NCBI RefSeq assembly: GCF_048128805.1
Contig: NC_136012.1
Span: 13,946,225-14,010,224 of the forward strand
DNA from: Centroberyx gerrardi
Lineage: Eukaryota > Chordata > Actinopteri > Beryciformes > Berycidae
Length of the DNA stretch: 64,000 nt
Direction: 5' to 3'
In this document: one piece after another, positions 1 through 13,375 of the stretch
How the letters are laid out: the number at the start of each line of letters is the position of its first letter
Position numbering within the stretch: the first letter of the stretch is position 1
Notes under the pieces: model-generated
What the model saw: only the letters and a program-made list of their open reading frames with translations
Told to the model about the DNA's origin: nothing
Database searches by the model: none
Position numbers and translations under genes: made by a program

Positions 1-3000
1 ATGCACACCGCTAGTCACACAGAAGCGATTAAGGTGCAGTAAACACTCAAGCAACTCACAGAAACATTTCTTTGTAGATAAAGTATTTCCTCTATAAAAC
101 TCATATTACACACAAATTACATCATGGATTAAATGTCAAATATCACAAACAGTAAGTAAGAAGGGATCTCAATTATAAGCAAGATATAAAGCATTTTATA
201 GAATGGTTCTCATTTGGTACAGCTTTCCAAATAGATTATTAACTAATTTGGATATTTCTTGGGAGTTGCAAGAGCTACTGAAATGTCTACACCAAACCTG
301 TGCCCATGGTGACCACAAGGGGCTCAACTACCCATCCAAGGCCCTGGGGGTTATGACACAAAATAGTCTTGCTATTATTACCCACTGTCCGGTCACTCAA
401 TAGGTAAAAAAAGACATCTAAGCCCCCTTTCAGCGACAGGCTTGCACGAGAAAGATGGTTCGAGAAAGATTCCAACTTTTCCACGAAGTGAAAGAAGTTC
501 AAGAACAACAGCCAGGAAGAACAGAGGTTGCACCAGCATGGGCTTTCATCCATCACAAGGCTGTCGTCATACTATATTGACCACCAGCGCATGCTCGTTT
601 TTTTCTCGCAATGTTGAAGGAAAGGGCAAATAGGGATAGTAGAGAGTGTTACCCCAGGTTCCTCTACATTACATAACAGCAAATTTCCTTCCAACGCTCT
701 CTCTTTCCATGCCTCTGTTATTGATAGCCAGAGACGGCAAGACAAACTCGGGCTGAATCTAGGGTAACCTCTGTGCAACTCTAGTTTTCCTGTGGAATGT
801 TTTTGCACCAGTTGCCCCTTGCCTACCCCTTTCTGGAGGCTGTGAGTGACACAGAGGCTGTCCAGCTCCGGGTTTCCCACAGAAGGCTGGTCCACACAGG
901 TCAAAGGTCATGGAAATAACTTTGTTGCTCTGTGCCTAATTTATTGGCGTCTGAGTCTATCCTTAACTATTATCAAATTAATCTCACTGAAATAGCGAAT
1001 CTCTCCCATTGGTATCACCCTATAATCGATGCATAAATGCTCATTATTTTGATGATATCCGCGTGATCTCTGTACTCTAATCACGTTTCACCTCCAGAAA
1101 CAGATCCCAAGATAAAGGTATGTAAGAGAGAAAAAAAAAGAACAAATAAATATTTTTAAAAAGCAAAGACAATATAACCAAAACTGAGGCTGTAGCACAC
1201 GGCGCTGTCTTGCTCTCCCTTGGGTTGTGTGTCACTATGAAGGACATATAATTGACACACTGAGGGACATAAGTCAAACCTCTGCTTTCAGAGCTCTGGG
1301 TGCATGAGTCACTCATGTCAGCTGTCATAAAAGACATTCACCCACTGGCAGCCATGTCCGCTGTCCAGTAATAATGTCCTGTTCTTTTGGAGTGTCAAGG
1401 GCAATTTCAAGGCCTGCAGCTCTCATTGTCTCGGTCCTAATGAAGGTGAACAGCGTTGCCTCACTTCATCCACCATGCCAACAATTATGTCCTTTAACTT
1501 GAAAGGGGAAGCCAAGCTGGGGTGTAATTAACTGAAGTAATGTCACGCACATTTTCTGTGCTCGCTAGCCTTCTGTGCTAACCCAGGATCTATCACGCTG
1601 GGAGGGGTATCAGTCCTTGATTCAGTCCTTGACAGTGCAAACCGTGCCACCACCCGTCTTCACCCAAAGAGCAATTTCAACAAGCTATTTGGTGTTCTCA
1701 TTTACCTTTCACCTTAGCACTACAACCGTGCCAGTATTGTATCCCAAGCGCCTCTCTCTCTTCCTTTCCAGCTTCCATGTCCTTGGCTGCTGTCCTTTTG
1801 CCTTTATGTGTCTTTCTTTCACAAACTATTCCAGAACAAAGTAGGAACATCATGCCAAAAAGAAATGAGTTGTTGCCGTGCTAAGGGTCGGTCATGAGCT
1901 CAGACACGCTCCCTGCCTCGCTGCTGACTTGGGTGGGTGTAGGTAATTAGAGAGCAGGTCCTGATACTCCTGGTCTCCAGGGAAACGGCTGCCATCCATC
2001 CCTGGTTCCCATGGAGGAGCAGCAGCTGAGGTGTGCACTGGCTCCACTGCTACCACTCTGTTCTGGACGGATGCCCTTCAGTGAGCATATTGTGGCATCC
2101 CCCTTTCCTGCTACCTGGGGGGATCACTTCAGGATCACTGATCACCGTCCCTACAGACACTTCTTGCTCAGGTGCCATCACTCACACAACACACTGGCTC
2201 TGAGAGACTGCCAGAGCATTTATTCTAAAGAGTATCTGAATGATATATCATGCATCTGTGTTAACAGTCCATCAAATTTATTTCAAAATATTTAAATACT
2301 GCAGGGTCAAATTTACTAAAACAGCAGATGAACAAGATCATGTGTATTTGAAGTAGACTATCCCTTGTTTCATCTGAAGACTGCAGGTCGAATGTAAATT
2401 GTCGCATAGCACTTCACTGTGCTTCATATTTATTTTAGGACAGCTTCCATTCCTGGCTTCCTGATCTCCTAATAATAATTATGACTATTGATTTAAAGAT
2501 GCTGTACAAACAGAAAATAAACTGCATCCGCATCTCATCAATAGACCTCTATGTCAGTATTTCTATGCATAAGAAAAGTAAATGAACTACAGTGTATGGA
2601 GAGAGAGAGCTCTTCTTCATGACTGACTTGAAGGGTTTCACATGAACAGGCTGCAACTGAATCAGGAAGCAGAGACAGTTCAGCAGCAAAGGGCCAGGCT
2701 CCCTCTGTTTTCTTACGATACAAATCTACTTGTTTTGGCTGCCTCTTATGAAGCTCCACCCCAACATAAACATTATTATAAAAGTCTTTTATATATATAA
2801 AAATAAAAGGAAAGAAAAGATTTCTCGTAAGAACTGCTGAATTATTGTTTTTCTTTTTGTAGACTGATGACACGCTGATGAACTTTAGTGCCTCACCATG
2901 GAATGCTGGTTTCATCATTTCAAAGTAAAACCAGTCTGTTTGCGAAATCAGTAAAATATTCATAGGAATGGACAAAATCCACATCAAAAAGATAGCCATA

Positions 3001-4626
3001 ATGGGATGAGAATCTTTTATGCTTTATGTCAATGTGCCTTTTGTTGCACATTTGCGTAATCTAAGGCCATAGTTGAGGGGTTTTCCCGTATGTGACGGTC
3101 AAAAGTAACTGATAACTCCAGTGCTGTCACAAATGAATTACCATGTAATGTGTGAGATTGGGCACTATCCCCTATCTGGAGTCTCCGAAGCCGGACTGCA
3201 TACCAGACATCAAAGACAGCCGTCACGAAGGGGAACGAGCCAATAGGAACGCTGTAAGATGAGCTCATGTTCGGGACACTTTTAAGATGCTACAATGTAC
3301 AGTATGCGGCGAATATGTTCAAACAGGTAAACAACCAGGCCCAGCAACAGGTAGTAATCACTGCTCTGGAATCAGCCGCTACCAGTTGCTTTCTGCGTGC
3401 CTCCTTCATGACTGAGATGAAAGACAAAGCTGTGGGCTCAGTAAACACCATGTTATGTAACCCTCGCGTTTGATTTGAAGGGGGGAAACAACGAGGTCAA
3501 TTTCACAGACACTCGGTTCACCTTTAACACTTCTACACCGCTGCGTGCTTCCGTCCATCTGTGCCCCTTTTCCCGTTCGCCATGGTCCCTCCGCTTCCAT
3601 CGACTCAACCGCCATCCACGCCCTTCGTCTTAACCTCTGTCTCCCTCCGTCACGATTCAGGCAGCTTTCATTTCCCTTATTCATTTTTTTTTTCTTTCCC
3701 TCTCCTTAATCCTAATCCTCCCACCCCCCGTTCTCTGGCCCCCTTCCTTTCTCCCTCGCTCTCTTGTCATGACATTGGCCTGTGACACGTGTGGGAAACT
3801 TCTGCGGGCCCCCTGGTTGGGACAGGACACTGATATACTGAGAGTGCTGGGTGACGGGGCTATTTTAGGAACCTGTAAATATGGGAACTTCCTTTCCTAA
3901 AGTGTATCTAATATCCTAGAGGATCCTTTTACATTATTAACAACAAGAGCAGCTACAGAGGCTAAAAGGCAGCACTTCCATTATCGCTTCTATTACAGCT
4001 TTTTTCTGTCTCTCCTTCTCTCTCGCTCTCTGTTTAGATGAACACGGCATACGATAGACTGTGGTGCTTCAGAATAGTGGCAACCTAGTTCACCGTATCT
4101 ATCTAGTTTTTAACTAGATGATAGCGGATTACTCACCTTCTATTTAGCCGCTCTAACTTTCAAAAATATGAACCCACAGGTTATTGGACAGGCAAGGAGG
4201 TGTCACTTAAAGGCTGCCTTCCCCAGCACCCAACAATTGTTCTTCTGTCTCTGTAATGGCATTCTCAGGTGCTTCCACATGTTAGGCACAGGTTTTATGG
4301 GGGACATCCGGCCCTCAGTTCTGGGGACGCCCAAACCCTATGGCCTGTTTGGAAGTGGGGAGACAACCCGGAGAGGCTGCAGAGAACGGGAACGTTGGGG
4401 AACTGGATGCCAGAGGAGGCAGCTGAATTCAGGATGAGGGGGATCCGGGGTCGGCCGCTGGACAGAGGGAGCTGCCTTTAAGCTTCAGGCAGGGTTGGAT
4501 GGGATGGGTGACTGGCTGCATGTTGTCCACACTGAATGGAAAACGTGATGGAGAGTGATTTCAAGCAGTGCAATGCGCAATCTTGGCTATACTGAAGATA
4601 GACTCACGCATCAGTTTTCTCTGGCT
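1..4626. other. Gene-less stretch, no feature recognised
   Basis: Both strands were read for exons flanked by splice sites and for RNA genes, and none was recognised. Open frames here are short, lack family resemblance and lack codon structure. The sequence is mostly non-repetitive and AT-rich. It may hold regulatory elements of dusp1 or of an unseen neighbour, but the sequence alone does not show this. Confidence 0.5.
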
Positions 4627-4734
4627 GCGTTCGGAATGGGATACTACCAGACTAAACATAGGCTACTACATGTGCCATGGAGCTACATGTTGCATGTAGT
4701 GTGTATAGTGTGAGTAGTATCCCATTCCAAACGC
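4627..4734. mobile_element. Short MITE-like inverted-repeat element (108 bp)
   Basis: The left end reads GCGTTCGGAATGGGATACTAC and the right end is its reverse complement with one mismatch, so the 21-bp termini form a terminal inverted repeat around a 66-bp centre. The structure fits a miniature non-autonomous DNA transposon. No clear target duplication was seen and the superfamily is unassigned. Confidence 0.6.
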
Positions 4735-5286
4735 GGCCTCTCTGTTTAACTATAGCGGATTAACTAATATCTGCACAGTACCTTCTTCTACATCCGACAT
4801 CTGAAAAATATTGTATTCATGTAATGTATTCATAATTTAAATTGAGACCAAATAGTTGGCTTTCCCAAAGTTATAATAATAATAATCATTATAATAATAA
4901 TAATCTTCCTTATTATACCCTTAGGAAGCATTTGGCTGAAGCAGGGGTTAAGACTTGGAAGAAAAAAAAAAAAGACTCTCCAGATCGCTAAAGGATGAAA
5001 ATCGTTCAATATTTAAAATTATCCTCAGCCGGAAAAAAAATAAGAAAGACTGAACAACTCTCATGACCTGTTCATAAAATTTAAATCAGCATTAAAAATT
5101 AATGTTAAATTTCTGGCAATTGGCTTGACGTTTACAGACAGACTCCCCCATTAGTAAAGATCATTAAAAGGTGATACTGTGTTCGGGGAAATATTAGAAA
5201 GGCTTCGCATCTCTCAAAAAACACTCCATCTATCTCTATCCCTCTCTCTCTATCTATCTATCGCTCTCGTGTTCTCTCTCTCTCAC

Positions 5287-5328
5287 TTACACACACACAC
5301 ACACACACACAAAACACACACGCACACA
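5287..5328. repeat. CA microsatellite
   Basis: An imperfect (CA)n tract following a CT/CTAT-rich run. No coding meaning. Confidence 0.9.
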
Positions 5329-8129
5329 CTGTCAAGCAGGGCCCCAGTCTTGAATAATTAAGATGGTGCTGAATGTTTAACTGCCTCCCCTTATGCCACC
5401 CAAGAGTTTCATCACATGTGAGAGAGAAATGGCCAAGGTCTTAATCACACACACACACACACACACATAACACGCACAAGGCACATCCTGCTTATGTGAC
5501 TTTCCATGCATACAGATCTTCATTCTACTACTTTGCGTGTGATTGGAGATAAACTATACATAGATGTCATCTAAAAACAAAAGATAGAGCATTTCATGAT
5601 GATGGATCCTTATGTAACAGATCAAGTCTGACATGAAATTCTACACCCTGCTGCCCTTTCTCCCTTCTCATCCACTTCCAAAACACTCACTCTATCGTCT
5701 CTGTATAGTGGGATAAGGTAGTCAATGTGTGCCTGCTGTTGTTGTGAGAAACCTGAATATCACGACTGAGTGAGCGAGTGTCAAACAACAGTATATACAA
5801 AGCACTAAGGTGCATAACTCAGCCTTCAAATATAGACATGGACCTTAGTGGACATATTACACAACCACACCTGTTGCGTGAGTCAACAAGACATTCTCTG
5901 CTTTCAAGCCTGGCCTGTAAACATGTCTTAATAACGGCATGTTTCACAGCATATGAGTTTACATTTTGGCCACCAGACGTTTAAACAGAAATAAGGTTGA
6001 GAGTGTTATGCAGCGATGTGCTAAAGAAAAAAAACTTTGTAAAAGATGATGCAAGATGGAGCTTAGCTTGGCTACAATAATCCAATGAACTCATCCCTCT
6101 GGTTGCCAAAGGTGCTTCAGATCCCAGTTTCCAAAGTGGTGAGCACCCTTAATGGCCCTCCCCTTATGTTATTGAGATTTACTGTGTATCAAAACAGTAT
6201 AATGGCGCCACCCAGTGATAAATAATGGTACATGCAAAAAGACTGGCTTTGAATCTGTCAATTTATCATACTGAATAAAAGCATGTAGAATGACAAAAAC
6301 ATAGCGGAGGAGCAAAGTACTAGGATTGCTGATAAATAGAGTTAGAGATTATGAAAACAAAGTGAAAACAAAATTTCCCTGCAGGAATCAAAAGTATCAC
6401 ATTAAATGTGTTGTTTTTGTTTGGGGCCGAATATAATACACTGCTGTTATCATCAGTGGTTTTGGCAGCTTCAACAAGGAAACGTGATGTAAACATGTCC
6501 CTCAGAGCAGAGCGAGGGCTGGTGCTATCTGAAAATTAGAATAAAGCACTGTTACCACATCCCACCACTCTTTGTACTGACTGGTGAATCTATGAATTTA
6601 GTTTAGGAATTCAGTAAAAGAATCACATTATCACTTATTTCTGAATGAACAAAGCAATCACAAAGCACAGAAATAACAAAAAGGAAGCAACAGATAGTAA
6701 GGGACTTTCCAGAAGTTCAAAAACATACTGAAATTGTTTATTTTCTTTTCTTCTAGTTTAATTTGCTTCTCTCCCAGTCACTTCCCTTTCCACCCTCACC
6801 ACCATTCTCTCTTTTTCCCATTACCCCATGGGGGTCTGGGAAAGCTATGACATCACCAGAGGTCCCTGTGAACCTCTCTCACCCATGCAGGCCTCTGTCC
6901 AATCACGAATGAGGGACAGGCATTTCCTGTCTGTCTAAAAATACATATCACCAAACTTTAATTAAGATACTGGATACTGGAAACGGATACTGGATCAGAT
7001 AGTGGGCCAATCCAAGATAAAATCGGGTATTAGAGTATTTAAAATTTGATAGTAAGAGCCATGTGTAACATATCAGAAATCAAAACAAACTGAGTTCATT
7101 TTCTGACTTTTTATTTTTTTTTTTTTACAAACAAATGTTGGAACTTAGCCACAGCCAATGAGGTGTGTATGGTAAAGCACCATATTGGTAGGAAATGCAT
7201 ATGACATCATGGGAATACTATGAATAGCCAGGCACTCATATTAGTTCACAGGAAAATATAGTGTTTTTAAAGTGAAGATTTCCTCTTTCATAAAAAATTT
7301 TTTTAAAAACACCATCACCAGACCAGACATCCCTACAAGCATTTACCTGCACAGGTGTCTCTCCATGTATTAAAATGTATGAATTGCTGAATCAAATAAA
7401 ATCAATATATAATATTCTGAATATTCTGATATGCACTTATCCCTTTTGGGATAATATTCCTATAGGATATTGTATACAGATTATCATTTTGCAGTGATGC
7501 TTGTATAGTATCTTTCTAAAAATTATCATAGGATTATAGTTCTTTTTCGTAAGGATAAACAGATACCTACAGCCTACAGAATATTAATACAAGGAGTATA
7601 TAGGCTGCTACAGCCTAGGTCAGTGACAAGGGTACACAGACTGGATATTAGACTAACTAAAAAAAAAAGTAAAAAAGTCAAGTGCCAAAGCAGGTACAAA
7701 AGAAGTTGAGAGGCTGACTCACCCTCCCTGCTGCAGGTACGTTTGTTTCCTTTGTTGGCAAGCGACAAATCATATAAAATTAACGAACTGCACATATTTG
7801 AAGACTGGTTGTTTCCCATAGTGCTTCTAATAGCGAATCAACTTTAGCAGTAAATATGCCTACTTAAAATTTACAGCGGTTGTCTTCTTGTCTTCTTTAT
7901 GGTCTCATTCGTGCTGTGAGTCTTGGTTTTCTGGAGTTGTGTTATTTTAGCAACGTTTTTAATACAAAAAACTCCCGCCTGAATTTTGAAGATGTGAAAG
8001 CAAGAGCACGTGGATGTTGTTATCTCTTTATTCTGGCCAATACAATCCAGCCTCAGCAGCAACGGCCTTGGCACGTGAGCACTAACGTGTCAGTGGCTTC
8101 GGTTGATCGCCACCACAGACCGTTGAATT

Positions 8130-8130
<1 letters not shown>

Positions 8131-8192
<62 letters not shown>
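8131..8192. repeat. CA microsatellite, 31 uninterrupted units
   Basis: A perfect (CA)31 run of 62 bp. Open frames across it are artefacts of the repeat. Its length and purity make it likely to be polymorphic. Confidence 0.97.
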
Positions 8193-8197
<5 letters not shown>

Positions 8198-11100
8198 TGG
8201 ATGGGAGGACTGCAGACTTTATTTGGTACAACCCACTCCGCAGTTTAAAATAGAGATAAGAAGGCGTAGACGGTACTTTCTTTTCCTTTTTTTTCAGTTC
8301 CCTCCCCTCGAGGCTTGGTGAGAGGAGAGACATGGATTTGGGCGCACTAATGGTTTGTGAGCAATATTAGACTTTTATTTGCTCGTAATGCTGTTGGTCT
8401 TACTTCTTTTAACCCGGGCCAAACTGTTTACTTTAGATTTAGATAGATTTAGCTCTACAAAAGCTCTTATCTTATCTTATCGAGCCTAATAAAGTTATAT
8501 TTATATTTATTTAGCCAACTGCATAAATAAAGTAATAGTTTGGATTATAGGTTTTTATACATTATTCACCGTGAATGTAGTTGGTATAAATGAATCGGTG
8601 AAAATGTATTAAATATTGATCCCCCAGTGATGGCTAGTGGTAAATGAAAAGGTTGGTGAACTATGACCTCAGTAGGCTAAGTACTAATCAATAATAAACA
8701 ATCAACACAAATCAGTTGTACTTTCTCTACTTTCAATTATACTTTACTTTATAATTATGTGTTAAGACTGTATTCTCAGACAGATTTATGTCAGCCTAAA
8801 AACTCTATCCATCAAATAAACAGGTGTGTAAACTGAGTGTAGCTGGGTTTACTCTCCTCTACATCCCTGCTCATTACACTGCTGAACTCACTTAAATTTA
8901 ACATAAATCTAATTAACTCTTTTTCCAAAGCTAATTTCAATGATGCACTGCAGAATCAAAACCACATGGACAGATGCTGTGTATAGGCCATACAGGTTAC
9001 CACTGCATTTATCGGAGCAGAATGAATGTCTATTTGTAGCCTGTACCATTGCAGTTTGGTAAATTCCAATGTCCAGTTTACAAAACAACTGATCATTAAC
9101 CAAAGCCATTTTCATTTGACAATAAATACAAATGGGTTGCTCAATTGGTCACATTTCCCCCCAAAATGCTGATTGTATCCCCTATCAGCAGAGTTACTCA
9201 TTAACATCACTGGTTGAAAGTCAAAAGCTTGAACTGAAACGCACTCAGCCGCAGCCAATAGCAGCATAGCCCGCAGTTCACGCTCAGCAAATTTAATTTA
9301 CATTGGACTCCAGCTATTTACCGAACCTTTATTTAAATTGGATGGCTTAATCATAAGGTCAGGTTAATCTAACTTCCCCTTGTCCCAGTAATGAAAACAC
9401 GTCTGGTTTCGATGCCAGTGTTGGAGGACTGGGCGGGAGAGTTGTTGACTTTTCTGCTCCCACACTAATAGTTTCACAATCTCTTAAATGTCAGCGCGGA
9501 ATATTGGCTGCTCATATTTCACCAATAAGTTTTCCACTATTTCATTAAGTTCCTCAATCTGATCATATGAGGTAATGAAGTCAGTACGAAAAAATCATTT
9601 CCCCAACTGCACTGCCAGGTTGATATAAGCAGCCTGCATGAAACAGTTTATGCTTTCTCAGATGGAGGAGACAGTTCTGTGTGCAGGCTGCAGATGGCGC
9701 TCACACCTAATGATCATGGAGGTTGAATCTGCTTTTTAGTGCAGGATCTCAGAGTTCATCAGGTTACAGGCAAATCCTCTAACAGAGGTGGTCTTTATTA
9801 GCTGACATCTGACCTGTCCATAGATGCTGTATACAAATTTAAACATCTAATGAGCCATTTATAAAGCCTTCCCCTCTTTCCACACAAAATAATTTATATT
9901 GTCTGTCTGCCTCTCTCTCCCTTCCTCTCTCTAATCTCTCCTTTTCTCACACACATATGCACAAACACATCTGTCTGGGGGCCTGCTGACTTATGTTTGC
10001 TCGTATATCTTTTCTGGGTGTGACATCACTTGCCCCGAGTGCAGTCGGTATAGACGAGCGGATGCCAGACATTCCTTGAATACTCCACACAGGATCTCAT
10101 TTCTGCCTGTGAACACGACCCGTTACCTCCGCTGAGTGGAAAAATACAGCCTTTGTTCAGTGTCAACAGGGTGAACGAGGCTCTGGGAGGATCGATAGGT
10201 GTCTTTCACTCATGTACAAGCATCAAAACACCTGATGCCTGACCTAAACGTTATTAAAACACTGCGATTTTTGTTCTTTGAGAGTTATTTTAACTTTACA
10301 GAACCGTGTTGAAGGGCAGAAGGTTTAAGCACACAAGGGGATTATTCTCCTTTTTTATACCTCTGCATTACAGCCCTGTTTTATCTGGATTGCTGGGACA
10401 AACACCTTGAAAAATTAGAATTACACAACACCTGCAGAGCTGCGGCGAACTGCGAGGCGGGTCTGCACCTTCAGAGCCGACCTGGCTCCACTTCCCCCAT
10501 CGTTTGACATTCCAGACGGGGCTGCGGGGGGAAGGGGAGCCCTGCTGGCAAGGAAAAGCCACTTCTCTGAGGCTGTACGTAATGTCCTGACATTCCTGCA
10601 GCTATACAGGAGACTATGTGGTTATCGTGCCGCAGATCTGGGCCTTACCTCAGCTCCTGTCACGCAAACGGCAGCTTATCTGGCTACTTTTGCAGGGTTT
10701 TTTTTTTCCGGTAGATCTCAGGCCGAACGGAAGGCTGAATAGAGGTGTGGTGTTTTATCAGCAGTGAGAAAGTAGATAGAAAATGCGCGGCAGCCTACGA
10801 CGTACAAATCGGCATCAGTGTGTGTGTGTGTGTGTGCATGGGCCCCACTGGTAGGGGGAAAATGGAAGTACTTGCAGGATGCCCAAGCTAGGCGGGCACT
10901 CCCTATAAGCTGAATGGACAAACGCCTAGGGCCTCAGGCATCCTTTAAGTAATTTTTTCTACTTTTCAAAAAAAAAAAAGTGTTTTACTCAGTCTTTCAG
11001 TTTATTGCCTGATGGTGGGTAGGATGTGTCTCAAAACTGGGCCTCCACAGAAAATTAGGGCCTCCAGCAGTTTAGGGCCGGCCCTGGAGGTGATACTGTA

Positions 11101-11708
11101 CTAAGTTAGATGTGATGGGCTGGGGCACCCAGGGGCCCCAGAATTTCTAGAAGGGTTTGTGTCTGTCTATCTGTCTGTCTGTGCGGTCACTGTAGTATGT
11201 TGTTGCTTTTATTGCTTTTTTGTAATATCCTAACCCGTCAGGATTTACTGAAGCTCACAATTTGTAAGCTCTTCTGTGGTTGGATAAGTTACTCTAAAAA
11301 TGTATTCCATTACAGCCACTAGTTGCCTTAATTGTAATCAGTAACGTAATCCAAGGGATTACACAAAACCCAGACCCCCAAAAAAAAACAAATCAGTCAT
11401 GTATTGTGATTACTTTCAGATTACTTTGCCATGTTTGAGGTATAAAGGTACAGATAAGAATGATTACGAAGTTCCAGGTTTGCATACAAACACAAATTTT
11501 CTTCTGTGCCACATTTTTACAAAGATACTGCCACTATTTATTTCTGAGTTTCTTGCTTCTACTTCCACTTCCCAGAAGTAATCCTCTAATTTTTCACTAG
11601 TATTTGCAATCAGAATACATTTTTTTTTAGATAATGTAAGGGAATACAGTTAATTTTTTTTGTTGTATTTAGAATACATGACACAGTTTATTCTGTTAAT
11701 ACCCAATC

Positions 11709-11711
<3 letters not shown>

Positions 11712-11744
<33 letters not shown>
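11712..11744. repeat. TG microsatellite
   Basis: A (TG)n tract of about 33 bp. A second GT run lies near 11905-11928. Confidence 0.93.
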
Positions 11745-11745
<1 letters not shown>

Positions 11746-12472
11746 GAGCTGATGTGAAGGTTAGCACAGGCCACCACGGAACGTTTCAGAGGCCGCCGTC
11801 TCGTCACAATCCTCTTATGGAGTTCCTGCAGGTGAGTATTCTGCCAAGACATCAGTGTGTGGGCTAAAGCTTCTCTATCAGGATATTGTGTGTGACGGTG
11901 TGTCTGTATGTGTGTGTGTGTGTGTGTGAGAGAGAGACTTAGTCCAGCTTTTAGTGAGGATGAGGTGTAAGAGGTATAATTTGTCAATGGCCAAACTAGG
12001 CCACCACCGGCAGTCAGACAGGCACTCACGATCACCCTTGGCTTAGTGGCTTGTATGAGCGTCAGAATTCAGTGCACATATGCATTGCTAATGTACTGAG
12101 GGAGTGGGTGTGTTACACAAAGACATAAATATATCACTAAAACAACACTATCACCTCCCACTGACTTGATCCAAACTGGATGATGATGATGTGAAAAGGG
12201 TTATTTTAGTCTCTTCCTGTCATGGCAGCAGTGTCTGATACATTATACAGCCATTGTTCCCTAAGGATTGTGATAATTAAAATGACTTTGAGGTTGAGTC
12301 ACAACTCTGTTGCTACATGGAACAACCAATTGACCACATGTTGAAACTGGCAGATGACATTGTTATGGATGATGTTGTGGTTTCAATTCCGTCAGTGTGA
12401 AATTTTGGGGATATGATAACAAATACAGGATACACAAAACAAAATCACTTCAGAATCAGATTTAATCAGCAA

Positions 12473-13030
12473 GTAGGGGAGACCAGGGCATGTTGTCACA
12501 CTTTTTAGTCATTAGCATATTTCTTACTCTTGAGATACAATATATAGTTTTCTAGCTAGATTAAGGTCTTCTCTTCTCTAAAAAATCTCATTGTTACATA
12601 CATTTTGAACAATTTACTAGAAGCAAAAGTTAATACTGATAAAATTCCACTTGACAGCTGGTGACAACTTACATGTCAGGGCATGTTGTCACATAAACAA
12701 GTGTGCTGTGTTCGGGCACTCAATTCCATTTCCTCTGAAGTATATATACTACAATAACATGAGAAACATGATGACATAGCTTGACTAAACCATTCAAATG
12801 TATTATCAGGTTATAGCTAACTCTTGCTTATATGTGTCACAATTAATAATTACTTTGATTCCTTTATAAGAAGAAAATGAGAAGAAAAACTTTTGTTAAG
12901 AGTGTTTTGACCTCTTATTATGTAAGCAAACATTTGTGTAATTGGACATTTGGCTCTAAAATATTTAGATTCAGAAATAAAGCCACTGAGACAACTTACC
13001 CATGTGACAACTAGCCCCGCTCTCCCCTAC
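12473..13030. mobile_element. Non-autonomous DNA transposon with terminal inverted repeats (558 bp)
   Basis: The left end begins GTAGGGGAGACCAGGGCATG and continues to TTGTCAC. The right end is its imperfect reverse complement, ending GAGCGGGGC-type sequence and CTCCCCTAC. The interior is AT-rich, lacks a transposase frame, and repeats the GGGCATGTTGTCAC word near 12678. This is a deletion-derivative or MITE-type element. No convincing target duplication was found, so the superfamily is open. Confidence 0.7.
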
Positions 13031-13266
13031 AATTAAATCGCTATTTTTATTTTGAGGTTACTCATTTTACAGCTGCAACAGTATCAGTCTGGTTTTAGGA
13101 TCCAGCCTCATCTTGATAGTACCTTGACATTGTCTCACACCACACACAGATTGTCTCACACACACGCTTGAAATTACGATGCTTTAATGTCCCTGACCTG
13201 GCAATTGACTGAGGGTTTTTTTTATCTCCGGAGCACCCTCGTCTGATCATAAAAGAAGGCTAACGA

Positions 13267-13270
<4 letters not shown>

Positions 13271-13300
<30 letters not shown>
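13271..13300. repeat. CA microsatellite
   Basis: A (CA)n run of about 30 bp, about 55 bp before the long G tract. Confidence 0.9.
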
Positions 13301-13305
<5 letters not shown>

Positions 13306-13353
13306 CACTGCCCACCTCCCTCCTCCTGACAACAGGAAATCTAAAGACACAAA

Positions 13354-13375
13354 GGGGGGGGGGGGGGGGGGGGGG
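13354..13375 (+). repeat. Homopolymer G tract (22 G)
   Basis: Twenty-two consecutive G residues on the plus strand, followed by further G-rich sequence. It could form G-quadruplex structures. The exact length is prone to sequencing error. Confidence 0.9.

Larger units (their letters stand above)
4735..12472. other. Gene-less stretch with microsatellites and repeat relics
   Basis: No gene is recognised. Microsatellites are listed separately. A GGATACTGG-type triple repeat lies at about 6967-6995. The stretch around 11285-11400 resembles the terminal part of a common fish DNA transposon (repeated GTAATC / AGTAACGTAATCC words), but its ends could not be set. A GC-rich 90-bp block at 11750-11836 is discussed in the findings. 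Confidence 0.45.

Noticed and set aside
11030..11090. Transposon terminus suggested by AGGGCCGGCCCTGG
   Set aside because: The palindrome resembles a known kind of hAT end, but no partner terminus or target duplication was found nearby.
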